A stretch of DNA of 64,000 nt from Dictyobacter vulcani (GTDB lineage Bacteria; Chloroflexota; Ktedonobacteria; Ktedonobacterales; Ktedonobacteraceae), in the NCBI RefSeq assembly GCF_008974265.1, contig NZ_BKZW01000001.1:186001-250000 (forward strand). Reading direction: 5' to 3'. The notes beneath the pieces were generated by a model. That model had not been told where the DNA came from. It saw only the letters and a list, made by a program, of their open reading frames with translations, and searched no databases. Both the position numbers and the translations under genes were made by a program. Shown piece after piece: positions 1-8,601 of the stretch; the stretch's first letter is position 1; each line of letters begins with the position of its first letter.

Positions 1-141
1 ATACTCAATCTCAAGGGACAGGCACTGCATTGATCAAAATTCACTGTTTTTTTATGCTTGTGCTTGCCAGAGAGCTACTCAGGCGTTATATTTTAAAGAA
101 GAGGATTGTCTTTACTGTACCGTTATTGATCGTCAGGATGC

Positions 142-899
142 ATGTTAAGTTTACAAGAACAAATCCAGGATACTGTTGAATTACTGCAAAACGCACGACA
201 AATTGTAGTTCTTACGGGAGCAGGAATCAGTACAGAATCAGGCATTCCTGATTTCCGTAGTCCTGGCTCTGTCTGGCAACAGCAACCACCGGTCGGCTAT
301 CGCGATTTTATCAGTAATGCTGCGGCCCGCAGGCAATACTGGAAGACACGCAGCCAACTTGCGCAACAGGTAGCTGTAGCCCGGCCAAACACCGCTCATC
401 AGGCTCTGGTTGTCCTGGAGCAAAAGCAACGCTTGCTCGGAGTAATTACGCAAAACTTCGATGGATTACATCAGGACGCTGGCCATCAACCCGAACGCAT
501 CGTAGAACTACACGGAACCTCGCGTTTTGCCGCCTGTACTCACTGTGGACACCGGTCATCAATAACAGAATTACAACAACGTGTGGATGCAGGTGAATAT
601 GATCCACGCTGCGCCTCTGTGGAGGTTATTTAAAAGCCGCCACCATCCTTTTTGGTCAGCGTATACCTGAAACTGAACTCAGTCGTGCCAAAGCACTGGC
701 GAATGCCTGTGATCTCTTTCTGGTCATCGGCTCATCGCTGAAAGTTACTCCTGCCTCAATACTTCCTCGTCTGGCACTCCAGCGTGATGTCCCCCTCATC
801 ATCATCAATCTTACCCCTACCAGTCTGGATACACTCGCCGATGTTGTGATCCATGAACAAGCCGGATTGGTACTGCCAATGATTGTCACCCACCTCTAA
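142..899 (+). pseudogene. Sir2-family NAD-dependent protein deacylase, frameshifted
   Basis: Sirtuins remove acyl groups from lysines while consuming NAD. The first frame (142-633) shows the NAD-binding GAGIS motif (residues 26-30) followed by SGIPDFR, the TQNFDGLH motif (N105, D107, H110), catalytic H124 in ELHG, and the first zinc pair C132/C135. The frame then stops at 631-633. The rest, including the second zinc pair, ILFGQ, the IGSSL motif and the C-terminus, continues in another frame to the TAA at 897-899. Restoring one base within 613-615 (a CC that should be CCC) recreates C-A-L-C and gives a 252-residue protein, the usual sirtuin size. Most likely a sequencing deletion; a true pseudogene is the alternative. 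The family is clear. The 141 bases before it hold nothing I recognise. Confidence 0.85.
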
Positions 900-1034
900 A
901 TACCTGATGCTCGGATAGAAAAGTAGACGCACGTACCACTCAGCTAAAGTAGCCTGCTGAGATGTCGATTGTGTCATTTATAGAGGTCAATATACATGAA
1001 AGCTGATGTCCGTACTCTTTTTGGGGAAGTGTGT

Positions 1035-2117
1035 ATGAGGGAGACGATGGTGAAAAAAAATAACAGTATACGTTCTAAATACTTGTCCGTCATTGTTCCT
1101 GTCTATAATGAAGAGGAAAGTATTCCACATTTGCACCAGCGCATCCATGCAGTTCTGGCCGAGCAGCCTTTTTCGTACGAGGTACTCTACATTGATGATG
1201 GCAGTAGCGATCAAACATTTCAACAATTAAGCAACCTGCTCGAAACAGATAAGCATGTACGCCTTGTGCGTTTTCAACGCAATTTTGGCCAGACCGCCGC
1301 CATGGCAGCAGGACTGGCCAACAGCCAGGGTCAGATTCTTGTTTTTATGGATGGCGACTTGCAGAATGATCCTGTCGATATTCCACGCCTCTTAGAGAAG
1401 ATTGAAGAAGGCTATGATGTAGTCAGCGGCTGGCGTAAAAATCGTCAGGATGCAAAGTGGAGCCGAAAAGTTCCTTCTCAACTGGCCAACACATTAATTT
1501 CTAACGTTTCTGATGTCCATCTGCATGATTATGGCTGCACGCTGAAAGCTTATCGCTATGAGCTCCTGCGCCATGTACGCCTCTATGGTGAGATGCATCG
1601 CTTTATTCCTGCTTATGCCGCGCTCTATGGGGCACGTATCACGGAAATAGAAGTCAAACATCACGCGAGGCAATTCGGAAAATCGAAATATGGCATTTCC
1701 CGGACCGTGCGCGTCATACTGGATCTTATCACATTAAAGTTTCTGGGCAGCTTTGGCACCAAGCCTCTTTACGCCTTTGGCATTCCCGGCCTCTCAGCTT
1801 TAGGATTAGGCCTGTGCACTGGTGCATATAGCTTGCTACGTAGCCTTCTGCCTGATCGCCGGAAGAAGCAGCGCATCTCTTTGTTTCCTGTCTCACTTCT
1901 TTTCTTTAGTTTCGGTTTCCTCAGTATCATCTCAGGACTACTCGCTGAACTCCTCACTCGAACCTATTACGAGTCACAGGACAAACCGACATATATAGTT
2001 AAGCAGTTATCGCCAGAAGCACTTCCACAGCTTCAACTGATAGATGACAACCCTCAATCCTCGATCCAATCTACTGCTCAAGAGAACGGTGAAAAGGAAA
2101 ATGCATCCAGCCACTAG
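1035..2117 (+). CDS. GtrB/DPM1-like family 2 glycosyltransferase
   Basis: Predicted to transfer a sugar from a nucleotide sugar to a polyprenyl phosphate at the inner face of the membrane. The N-terminal GT-A domain has VPVYNEEESI, the DDGSSD motif near residue 54 and DGDLQNDP near residue 106. A HxARxFGKSKYG block lies near residue 210, as in polyprenyl-phosphate glycosyltransferases. Two hydrophobic segments follow (about 245-270 and 281-308) with a short polar tail. The 360-residue length fits the family. I chose ATG 1035 because GGGGAAG sits 5 bases upstream; ATG 1047 with AGGGAG close by is an alternative, and an in-frame ATG at 996 has no clear site. It opens a same-strand block of glycan genes. 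The exact sugar cannot be read from the sequence. Confidence 0.88.
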   Translation: MRETMVKKNNSIRSKYLSVIVPVYNEEESIPHLHQRIHAVLAEQPFSYEVLYIDDGSSDQTFQQLSNLLETDKHVRLVRFQRNFGQTAAMAAGLANSQGQILVFMDGDLQNDPVDIPRLLEKIEEGYDVVSGWRKNRQDAKWSRKVPSQLANTLISNVSDVHLHDYGCTLKAYRYELLRHVRLYGEMHRFIPAYAALYGARITEIEVKHHARQFGKSKYGISRTVRVILDLITLKFLGSFGTKPLYAFGIPGLSALGLGLCTGAYSLLRSLLPDRRKKQRISLFPVSLLFFSFGFLSIISGLLAELLTRTYYESQDKPTYIVKQLSPEALPQLQLIDDNPQSSIQSTAQENGEKENASSH

Positions 2118-2228
2118 CCATTTGAAACGCATCGTGGCAGTTCATTGAAGGGAATGTATGCGCTTCCCCTGAGACGCTGGACCCAATATATAGGCGACCT
2201 GGCAATCAATGCATACGAAAGGACAGAG

Positions 2229-3419
2229 ATGAAAATTTTAATGATTGCACCTCAACCATTTATGGAGGAACGAGGAGCACCATTTGCCATCTATCATCAT
2301 ATTAAAGCGCTCTTATGCATGGGCCATACGGTTGATCTGGTCACCTATCATATTGGGAAGCCAGTAGAACTGCCTGGACTGCACATTTTTCGTATTCCGA
2401 CCATCCCGGGTATTCACCAGGTAAAGGTTGGACCCTCAATGGCCAAGTTTCCTCTGGATCTATTAGTCTTCTTTGTAGCGCTATGGCGCCTGTGCATAAC
2501 ACGCTACGATTGTATGCATACACATGAGGAGGCTGGCGCCATGGGTGTCCTCCTAAGTCTTATCTTCGGTCGCAAACATCTTTACTATATGCACTCAGAT
2601 CTATCCCAACAGATTGTGAGCTCAGAATTTACCAAAAATCCATTTATTATTCATTGCGTTAAACTGATTCAAAAATTGATCGTACGCAAAGCACATGGGA
2701 TCATTGCCATTTGTCCCGATATTGAAAGGACAGCTCGCGGTATGACCAGCAAGACTCCCATTCATATGATTGAAAACTCAGCGGTAGATGAAAATTTGCC
2801 TGCGCCAACAATGGAGGAGGTTTTGCAGATTCGCGAAGAACTTGCCTTAGGAACTGGACCAGTCTTGCTCTATACAGGGACACTGGAAAGCTACCAGGGT
2901 ATTGATCTGCTAATTCATAGTATTCCTGCTGTTTATAAAGTCTTTCCAGATATCCATTATGTGCTGGTTGGTGGTCAGACGGCTCAGATCGAACGACTAT
3001 CCACCATGGCAAAAGAGTTTGGCGTCTACGATGCGATCCGCTTCATCGGCCAGAAACCACTGGCGGAAATGCCCAGGTATATGGCCCTCGCTGATATTCT
3101 GTTGAGTCCCCGTAGTAAAGGAACCAATACTCCTTTGAAATTATATACCTACCTGCATTCTGGCAAACCAATTCTGGCCACAGAAATTTATTCACAGACG
3201 CAGGTTCTTTCTTCAGAGACAGCACTGCTGGTACCTCCAACCGCGGATGGATTAGCTGAAGGGGCAATTGCACTTTTACGTAATCCACAATGGGCTAAAG
3301 CTCTGGGGGGAAATGGACGTCTGTTTGCAGAAGAGCATTATAGTTGGCGGGTGTTCCTAAAGAAGAGCACGTATGTCCAGGAGGAATTCTCTGCTGATTT
3401 ATTAGAAATGGCGGCGTAA
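2229..3419 (+). CDS. family 4 (GT-B) glycosyltransferase
   Basis: Predicted retaining glycosyltransferase of the GT4 type, acting in cytoplasmic assembly of a surface glycan. The N-terminus MKILMIAPQPF with ERGAP is typical of GT4 acceptor-binding halves. The C-terminal half has LLYTGTLESYQGIDLLI at the start of the donor-binding Rossmann domain, and a GTNTPLKLYTYLHSGKP block where GT4 enzymes carry their E-x7-E region. The start at ATG 2229 is preferred over an in-frame upstream codon at 2145 because AAAGGACAG lies just before it and the homologous N-terminus begins there; this gives 396 residues. It lies about 110 bases after the GT2 gene and 38 bases before the epimerase, which fits an operon. 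Donor and acceptor are unknown. Confidence 0.85.
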   Translation: MKILMIAPQPFMEERGAPFAIYHHIKALLCMGHTVDLVTYHIGKPVELPGLHIFRIPTIPGIHQVKVGPSMAKFPLDLLVFFVALWRLCITRYDCMHTHEEAGAMGVLLSLIFGRKHLYYMHSDLSQQIVSSEFTKNPFIIHCVKLIQKLIVRKAHGIIAICPDIERTARGMTSKTPIHMIENSAVDENLPAPTMEEVLQIREELALGTGPVLLYTGTLESYQGIDLLIHSIPAVYKVFPDIHYVLVGGQTAQIERLSTMAKEFGVYDAIRFIGQKPLAEMPRYMALADILLSPRSKGTNTPLKLYTYLHSGKPILATEIYSQTQVLSSETALLVPPTADGLAEGAIALLRNPQWAKALGGNGRLFAEEHYSWRVFLKKSTYVQEEFSADLLEMAA

Positions 3420-3457
3420 AACCAGACAGACTGCTATCGACTACCAAGGAGAACATC

Positions 3458-4420
3458 ATGCGCTGTTTAGTTACGGGTGCAGCCGGCTTCGTTGGCTCCC
3501 ATCTGGCAGAACGTTTATTGGCAGATGGACATGAAGTCTGCGGGGTTGATGCCTTTATTGACTATTATGACCGCGCGATTAAAGAGAAAAATCTGGAAGG
3601 CCCTCGTTCGTGGCGTACGTTTACGTTTGTTGAGGGTAATCTGATCCATCTTCCACTGGAAGCCCTGTTGGATGGTGTGGATTGGGTCTTCCATCAGGCA
3701 GCGCAGGCTGGTGTGCGCGCTAGCTGGGGTGAAGAGTTTGCCCGCTATACTGAGTGCAATGTCCTGGCCACTCAACGCCTGCTGGAGACAGTCCTACGCG
3801 TCGGGGGCGTTAAACGCCTGATCTATGCCTCATCTTCTTCGGTCTATGGCGATGCGATGACTTTTCCGATTGAGGAAGATACCCGACTACGCCCTTTCTC
3901 ACCTTATGGGGTAACCAAATTGGCGGCCGAGAATCTCTGTACCCTCTATCACCATAACTTCAATGTTCCAACCGTCTCACTTCGCTACTTCACCGTCTAT
4001 GGTCCACGCCAGAGGCCAGATATGGCCTTCCACAAATTTTGTAAAGCTATCTTACAGCATGAACCCATCCACATTTACGATGATGGATATCAGACACGCG
4101 ACTTCACGTTCATCTCGGATATTGTCGAAGCCAACATCAGAGCCGCGACCTCAGAGACGGCTATTGGCCAGATAATGAATATTGCCGGGGGCTCATGCGT
4201 CACCTTGCGCAGCGTCATAGATATCCTGGAAGAGGTCAGTGGTTCTAGCATCAAAGTAGCCTTTGAGCAAAAACAACACGGGGATGTACGCCATACCTTT
4301 GCTGATACACGCAGGGCCCAACAGTTTCTCAACTATACGCCTTTGATCTCACTCACACATGGATTGGCAGAGGAGTTTGATTACGCTCGCTCACTCTATC
4401 GCCTGGTTAAATCCGCCTAG
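3458..4420 (+). CDS. NAD-dependent epimerase/dehydratase (extended SDR)
   Basis: Sugar-nucleotide epimerase or dehydratase of the extended short-chain dehydrogenase family, likely supplying an activated sugar to the neighbouring transferases. The N-terminal GAAGFVGSHLAERL is the NAD-binding GxxGxxG fingerprint. The catalytic region shows YASSSSVYG and the YGVTK pair (Tyr-x3-Lys), followed by LRYFTVYGPRQRPDMA, typical of UDP-glucose/UDP-glucuronate 4-epimerase relatives. The 320-residue length is standard. A strong site, AAGGAG, precedes ATG 3458. The spacing on both sides supports co-transcription with the GT4 gene and the flippase-like gene. Substrate specificity is an inference from family resemblance only. 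Confidence 0.88.
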   Translation: MRCLVTGAAGFVGSHLAERLLADGHEVCGVDAFIDYYDRAIKEKNLEGPRSWRTFTFVEGNLIHLPLEALLDGVDWVFHQAAQAGVRASWGEEFARYTECNVLATQRLLETVLRVGGVKRLIYASSSSVYGDAMTFPIEEDTRLRPFSPYGVTKLAAENLCTLYHHNFNVPTVSLRYFTVYGPRQRPDMAFHKFCKAILQHEPIHIYDDGYQTRDFTFISDIVEANIRAATSETAIGQIMNIAGGSCVTLRSVIDILEEVSGSSIKVAFEQKQHGDVRHTFADTRRAQQFLNYTPLISLTHGLAEEFDYARSLYRLVKSA

Positions 4421-4500
4421 TTCATGCTTGTTCTTCAGGAGCAGACAACTGCCAGCGCTGCCAGCCAGTTTGCTCCGCTTGTATGCAAAGTGGAGGTGCA

Positions 4501-5584
4501 ATGAGCATACCACGGCCACAGAAAAAAGATCTATCCCGGGAGAATTGCGCCCAGGCCGCAGCAGGGTCTCTGTCACCAAAACGTTCTCATAAGTTATTCT
4601 TTACACGCATCAAGTTCATACTCCGGCTCAGTTGTACGCTGCTTCTACTCACATTTCTCTTTAGATCATTTTCCTGGCCGAGCGTCCTACAGAAATTACA
4701 GCATCTTGACGATGGAGAAGTAGTAATAGGAGTGATTATTGGCTTGATTGGTGTCATGCTCAGCTCTTATCAATGGCAAAGTCTATTGGAAGGTGAAAGT
4801 ATCCACATTGATCTTAAGAGACTGATCAATCTCTATCTTGTTGGCATTGCCTTCAATCATTTTTTACCTACCGGGATGGAGGTGATGTAGTTAAGGCCTA
4901 TTATGTAGGCAAAGAAGGTCGCAATCCAGTGGCTCAATCAGTGCCGTCGTGATGAGCCGTGTGACTGGTTTTGTTGCCATGATCTGCGTTTCCGTTCCAA
5001 GTTTGCTCATCTGGCATGTAGCCTTTCCTACGTGGGTAGTTATCACTTATGGGCTCGCCAGTCTGGCCATGTGTAGTGCTCTGCCTGTGTTTTCTTTGCC
5101 GTCACGTTACTGCAAACTTACAGGGAAATGGGCCAGATATCGCATTGTCACTTCCTTGCTTGATATCGGGATGACGCTGCGGGAAAGTCTCAGGCATCCA
5201 AAGGCACTATGTGCGGCGACAGCTTTCGGAGTGCTTTTTCATCTTAGCGCGGCACTCAACTATTATGCCTTTGCCATGATCTTGCATATCCACATCCCGT
5301 TGCCTTTTTACTTGATTATTATCCCGATGGTCTCGCTCGTCTCAGTGCTACCAACAACGATTAACGGTTATGGCTTACGCGAAAGTACCTTTATCGCCAT
5401 TCTCTCAAGTCTACATGTTGATCCGTCAAGTGCAACAGCGTTAGTGCTGTTGACAGAGTACAAAGATACTCAGGGCATTTTCTTCGCCATTATCGGCGGC
5501 ACAATGTATCTGTTGATGAGGGAAAAGAAAATCGTCGGCAAGCCTGTGACAGAAATTATAGCTGTACAGGACCGTACAGTCTAA
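4501..5584 (+). pseudogene. LPG synthase TM-domain / UPF0104-type flippase-like membrane protein, two frameshifts
   Basis: Polytopic membrane protein of the family related to the transmembrane half of lysyl-phosphatidylglycerol synthase (YbhN/AglD-like), often found with glycan or lipid transferases. The hallmark FLPTG-x-GGD motif spans the first break. Frame one (from ATG 4501, with GGAGG just upstream) ends at 4890. A middle frame reads GGDVVKAYYVGKEGRNPVA. The third frame (4934-5584) reads SISAVVMSRVTGF and carries several membrane segments plus the NGYGLRESTF block. Adding one base near 4878 (GG for GGG) and one near 4934 (T for TT) yields 361 residues, the normal length. Two losses in one gene with otherwise intact coding suggest sequence error. 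The gene follows the epimerase with an 80-base gap. Confidence 0.8.
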
Positions 5585-5701
5585 GCCATGATTACTGTAT
5601 AAATATCAGGTCGATGCGCCCATCTTGCAGCAGTACCATGCCAGCGTGCTGGCTCACAATGCTCCATGTTCATGGACATGTTCAGCTATGGAGAATTTAC
5701 T

Positions 5702-6987
5702 ATGGACGAAAGACGGTCTCAAGTGTTACCTGAATATACTGAACCTTCTGAATCAGCCTCAAAGTTCCTACCGAAATCCGGGAAAGGACAGCTGAAAGAT
5801 ATGAAGGACCAGGCTACGTCTTCTTTGACCAGTAAAAATACTGAACCTGAAATAAAAAAGGCCCCGGGCAGCAGTCTCCCTGGTCCTCATTGTTACAACG
5901 TTCAAAGGCTGGTATCCAGACTTCAAAGCAACATTTTAAACAACAATCCAGACGCTCACGAGCCGTGAGCATTACTGTATTGGTTGCCACAGTACTCCTG
6001 ATCGCCCTTATCCTCTATACCCTGTGGTATTCATTCCTGGCAACTCAACAGGTAACGGTCTTTAGCGTCGGCCGACAACAGCAAGTCGTGGAAAATGTGG
6101 GTGGTGGTGGACTGGTGGATGCCAAACAAAGCTTTAATGTCCAATTTCCACTGGCAGAACGTGTTTTAAATGTCATGGTCAAACCCGGCGACCATATTAA
6201 ACACAACCAGGCACTGCTCAAATTGGATCCTTCGCAGCTAAACGCACAAATACAACAGGCCGCCAATGATGTTACCGCGGCTCAGGTGTATCTGAATTCG
6301 GTTTCAGCTACTGCCATCAATCCAGTTACGATAGCACAGGCTCAACAAGCTTACCAGGTCGCAAACAACCATTATCATGCCCTGCTCGCACAAACGAACA
6401 ATCCAACCCTGCATAGCGGTAACCTGATCTCTCCGGTAGATGGAACCGTTATTACGGTCGCGATCAGTCCTGGTGAGGTTTTTGCCGCCAATACCATCTT
6501 GATGACACTCATGGATCAGTCTTCAGTAATTATCCATACCCAGATCCCCCTGGCGAATCTACAACAGGTGCAGATGGGGGCCGTGGCCCACATTACCCCT
6601 TCCGCCTTGCCGGATGTCACGCTGGATGGAAAAGTAACAGGTATTATCCCACAGGCGAATGCCCAGACTGATACCTTCCAGGTTGATGTTACCGTTGTCA
6701 ATAATCGACAACTTCTGCTACCTGGGATGAGTACCTATGTTCGTGTAGAAGGTCAGCAGACCGCGTTTGTCGTGCCACGCATTGCGGTACTTAATCCCGA
6801 TCATGAATCATCGGTCTTCCTGGTTCATAATGGCCGCGCTTATCTAAAGCAGGTTCACGTGGCTGGTTCAGCTGCCAATGTTTTCTATATTGATAGTGGG
6901 CTTAGCGCGAATGATCAGATTGTGGTGTTACCACTGAACCGTCTGCATCATGGACAGGCAATCACCATTAACTCAGTTGAACACTAA
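5702..6987 (+). CDS. HlyD-type membrane fusion / efflux adaptor protein (one probable frameshift)
   Basis: Periplasm-side or exported adaptor of the HlyD/RND family: one membrane anchor, a biotinyl-lipoyl-like half-motif and a beta-barrel. The frame ending at 6987 shows the anchor VLVATVLLIALILYTLW, then FPLAERVLNVMVKPGDHIK and LLKLDPSQ, a short alpha-hairpin, and SPVDGTVITVAISPGEV, the second lipoyl half. A separate frame from ATG 5702 (GGAG upstream) encodes a polar N-terminus ending near 5860. One lost base near the A6 run at 5854-5859 would join the two into 428 residues. The only in-frame start for the second frame alone is a TTG at 5890 with no ribosome site, which favours the joined model. 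No ABC or RND pump lies next to it. It overlaps nothing downstream and is followed at once by the TPR gene. Confidence 0.78.
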
Positions 6988-7012
6988 GGCTGGAAATGAG
7001 GGGAAGAAGAAC

Positions 7013-8431
7013 ATGGTTACCTCGAACCGACCCTGGTCCGCCCGGCGCTGCTGGGAACCGTACCGGGTAATTATCCCAGGGAGTGCTGGCGTTGGTATGC
7101 TGATTGCTAGCGTGTTTCCCTGGTTCACCGACCCCTCGGGAACACGCCTGACGGCATGGCAACTGCCGGTCGACCTCGGTTGGCAGTTGCGCTCGGGCAT
7201 GTTCAACTATGGGCTACTTTGCACGTGCTGTGCCCTCTACATCTTTTTTGTGACGCATCAAACCTGGCAGATACTGCGGGCACAATACAGCGCCGATCCC
7301 ACTTACCTGCTGGCGGCACCCCGTGTATCGCTCACTCGAAATTATATCATGGCCGGATTAGCATGTTTGCTGCCAATGGGATTATTCCTTTTTCAGTTTC
7401 TCTGTGCAGATATGCTCACTATCGCCGAGGTGACGCGACAACAGATTCAGCTGGAACTGGCACGCACCCATCTGGGCTATCAGTCCACTCCAGAGTTCAC
7501 GCCAATTTTACCGTTTACCTTGCACCAATCCCATATGCTTGGGCGTTTTGCTATCCTGACAAATCAATTGGGCATGGGGTGGTTTCTACCGCTGATCAGC
7601 CTGGCCATTCTTTTTACGGCCAGGATTTTTCTTCCGCTGCGTATACGCTTGTCAGAACTGGCATTCCCACTGTTACCCTCGGAGCGTCGCCGCCGGGCCT
7701 GGCTCCTTGGAATTGCCGGACTGTTTGCACTACTCATCTTTGGCCGTGCACCCGCTGCATTGGCCAGTCAGGCCCAGGCTGATCACTTGCTAAGTGTAGG
7801 AGAGTATGCCAATGCTCTCAACTGGCTGGATCATGCGCGTACACTCAATCCCTCACTTGAAGAAACATTGGATTACCATATTGCCCGGGGGAATGCCTGG
7901 TACTTTCTCCATCCACATCAACCAAATGCTGAAAGCGACGTGTATCTGGGCAATTACTATCGTACCCAGAATGACATCTATAGTGCCTATCAGGCCCTGC
8001 AAAATAGTTGGAGTAAATATGCTCATACGTCCTGGCTACGCGATGAGGTCAGTCTGTCTTTAACACAAATGGCCGAGCTTAGCCACCCACTCAGAAGTAT
8101 TCCAAGGGCAGCACTGACCAATAATGAACCGGCTTTACCCTGGCTCACTGAACTATTAAAACTTGATGCAACCAATTTTTATGCACAATTTACGGTTGGG
8201 CGTATTCTCTATGATTTGCGGGATGATGCCGGATGCGAAATGCATATGCGTATGGTTCTTACTCTAAGTGCCAGTCCAGAAATGCAATCAGCCGCTTATA
8301 CCTATATTGCTTTGAGCAGATTCGATGCTGGAGATATCAATAACGCACGCGAGTATCTATATAAAGCTCAGGATCTTGACCCGGCCTATCGTAATAATAC
8401 CGCGCGCCAGCGCATGTCAGGAATGCGGTAA
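7013..8431 (+). CDS. multi-pass membrane protein with C-terminal TPR repeats
   Basis: I do not recognise a named family. The N-terminal half has about five membrane segments (for example around VIIPGSAGVGMLIASVFPWF, FNYGLLCTCCALYIFFV and WLLGIAGLFALLIFG). The C-terminal half has helix pairs typical of tetratricopeptide repeats, such as SVGEYANALNWLDHARTLNP and DINNAREYLYKAQDLDP. ATG 7013 is chosen because GAGGGGAAGAAG precedes it; an upstream in-frame start at 6950 would overlap the adaptor gene. The 472-residue protein sits between the adaptor and the large GT-C gene, so it may act as a scaffold in glycan export or assembly; this is inference from position only. Confidence 0.75.
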   Translation: MVTSNRPWSARRCWEPYRVIIPGSAGVGMLIASVFPWFTDPSGTRLTAWQLPVDLGWQLRSGMFNYGLLCTCCALYIFFVTHQTWQILRAQYSADPTYLLAAPRVSLTRNYIMAGLACLLPMGLFLFQFLCADMLTIAEVTRQQIQLELARTHLGYQSTPEFTPILPFTLHQSHMLGRFAILTNQLGMGWFLPLISLAILFTARIFLPLRIRLSELAFPLLPSERRRRAWLLGIAGLFALLIFGRAPAALASQAQADHLLSVGEYANALNWLDHARTLNPSLEETLDYHIARGNAWYFLHPHQPNAESDVYLGNYYRTQNDIYSAYQALQNSWSKYAHTSWLRDEVSLSLTQMAELSHPLRSIPRAALTNNEPALPWLTELLKLDATNFYAQFTVGRILYDLRDDAGCEMHMRMVLTLSASPEMQSAAYTYIALSRFDAGDINNAREYLYKAQDLDPAYRNNTARQRMSGMR

Positions 8432-8489
8432 TCGCGCATGGCATCTCCTCCTACTTAATAAAAAAACATTTGTGAACGCTGCTAGCAAA

Positions 8490-8537
8490 GTTACCATATC
8501 TCAACTGATCAGGTACCAATAGTTGAGATATGGTAAC
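8490..8537 (+). terminator. perfect inverted repeat, 17-bp arms, 14-base loop
   Basis: Arms at 8490-8506 and 8521-8537 match exactly. There is no U-tract on either side. It sits 59 bases after the TPR gene and 65 bases before the next start. It could be a factor-dependent terminator, an mRNA-stabilising hairpin or an operator. Confidence 0.5.
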
Positions 8538-8601
8538 GCCATTGGCTGTGTGCTAGCGATATTCACGATTGCATTTCAATAGCATGACATGGAGAAAGGC
8601 A

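Noticed and set aside
7156..7782. 208-codon open frame inside the TPR membrane protein gene
   Set aside because: It overlaps a gene with clear membrane and TPR features in another frame, and its own translation has no recognisable domain or ribosome site.
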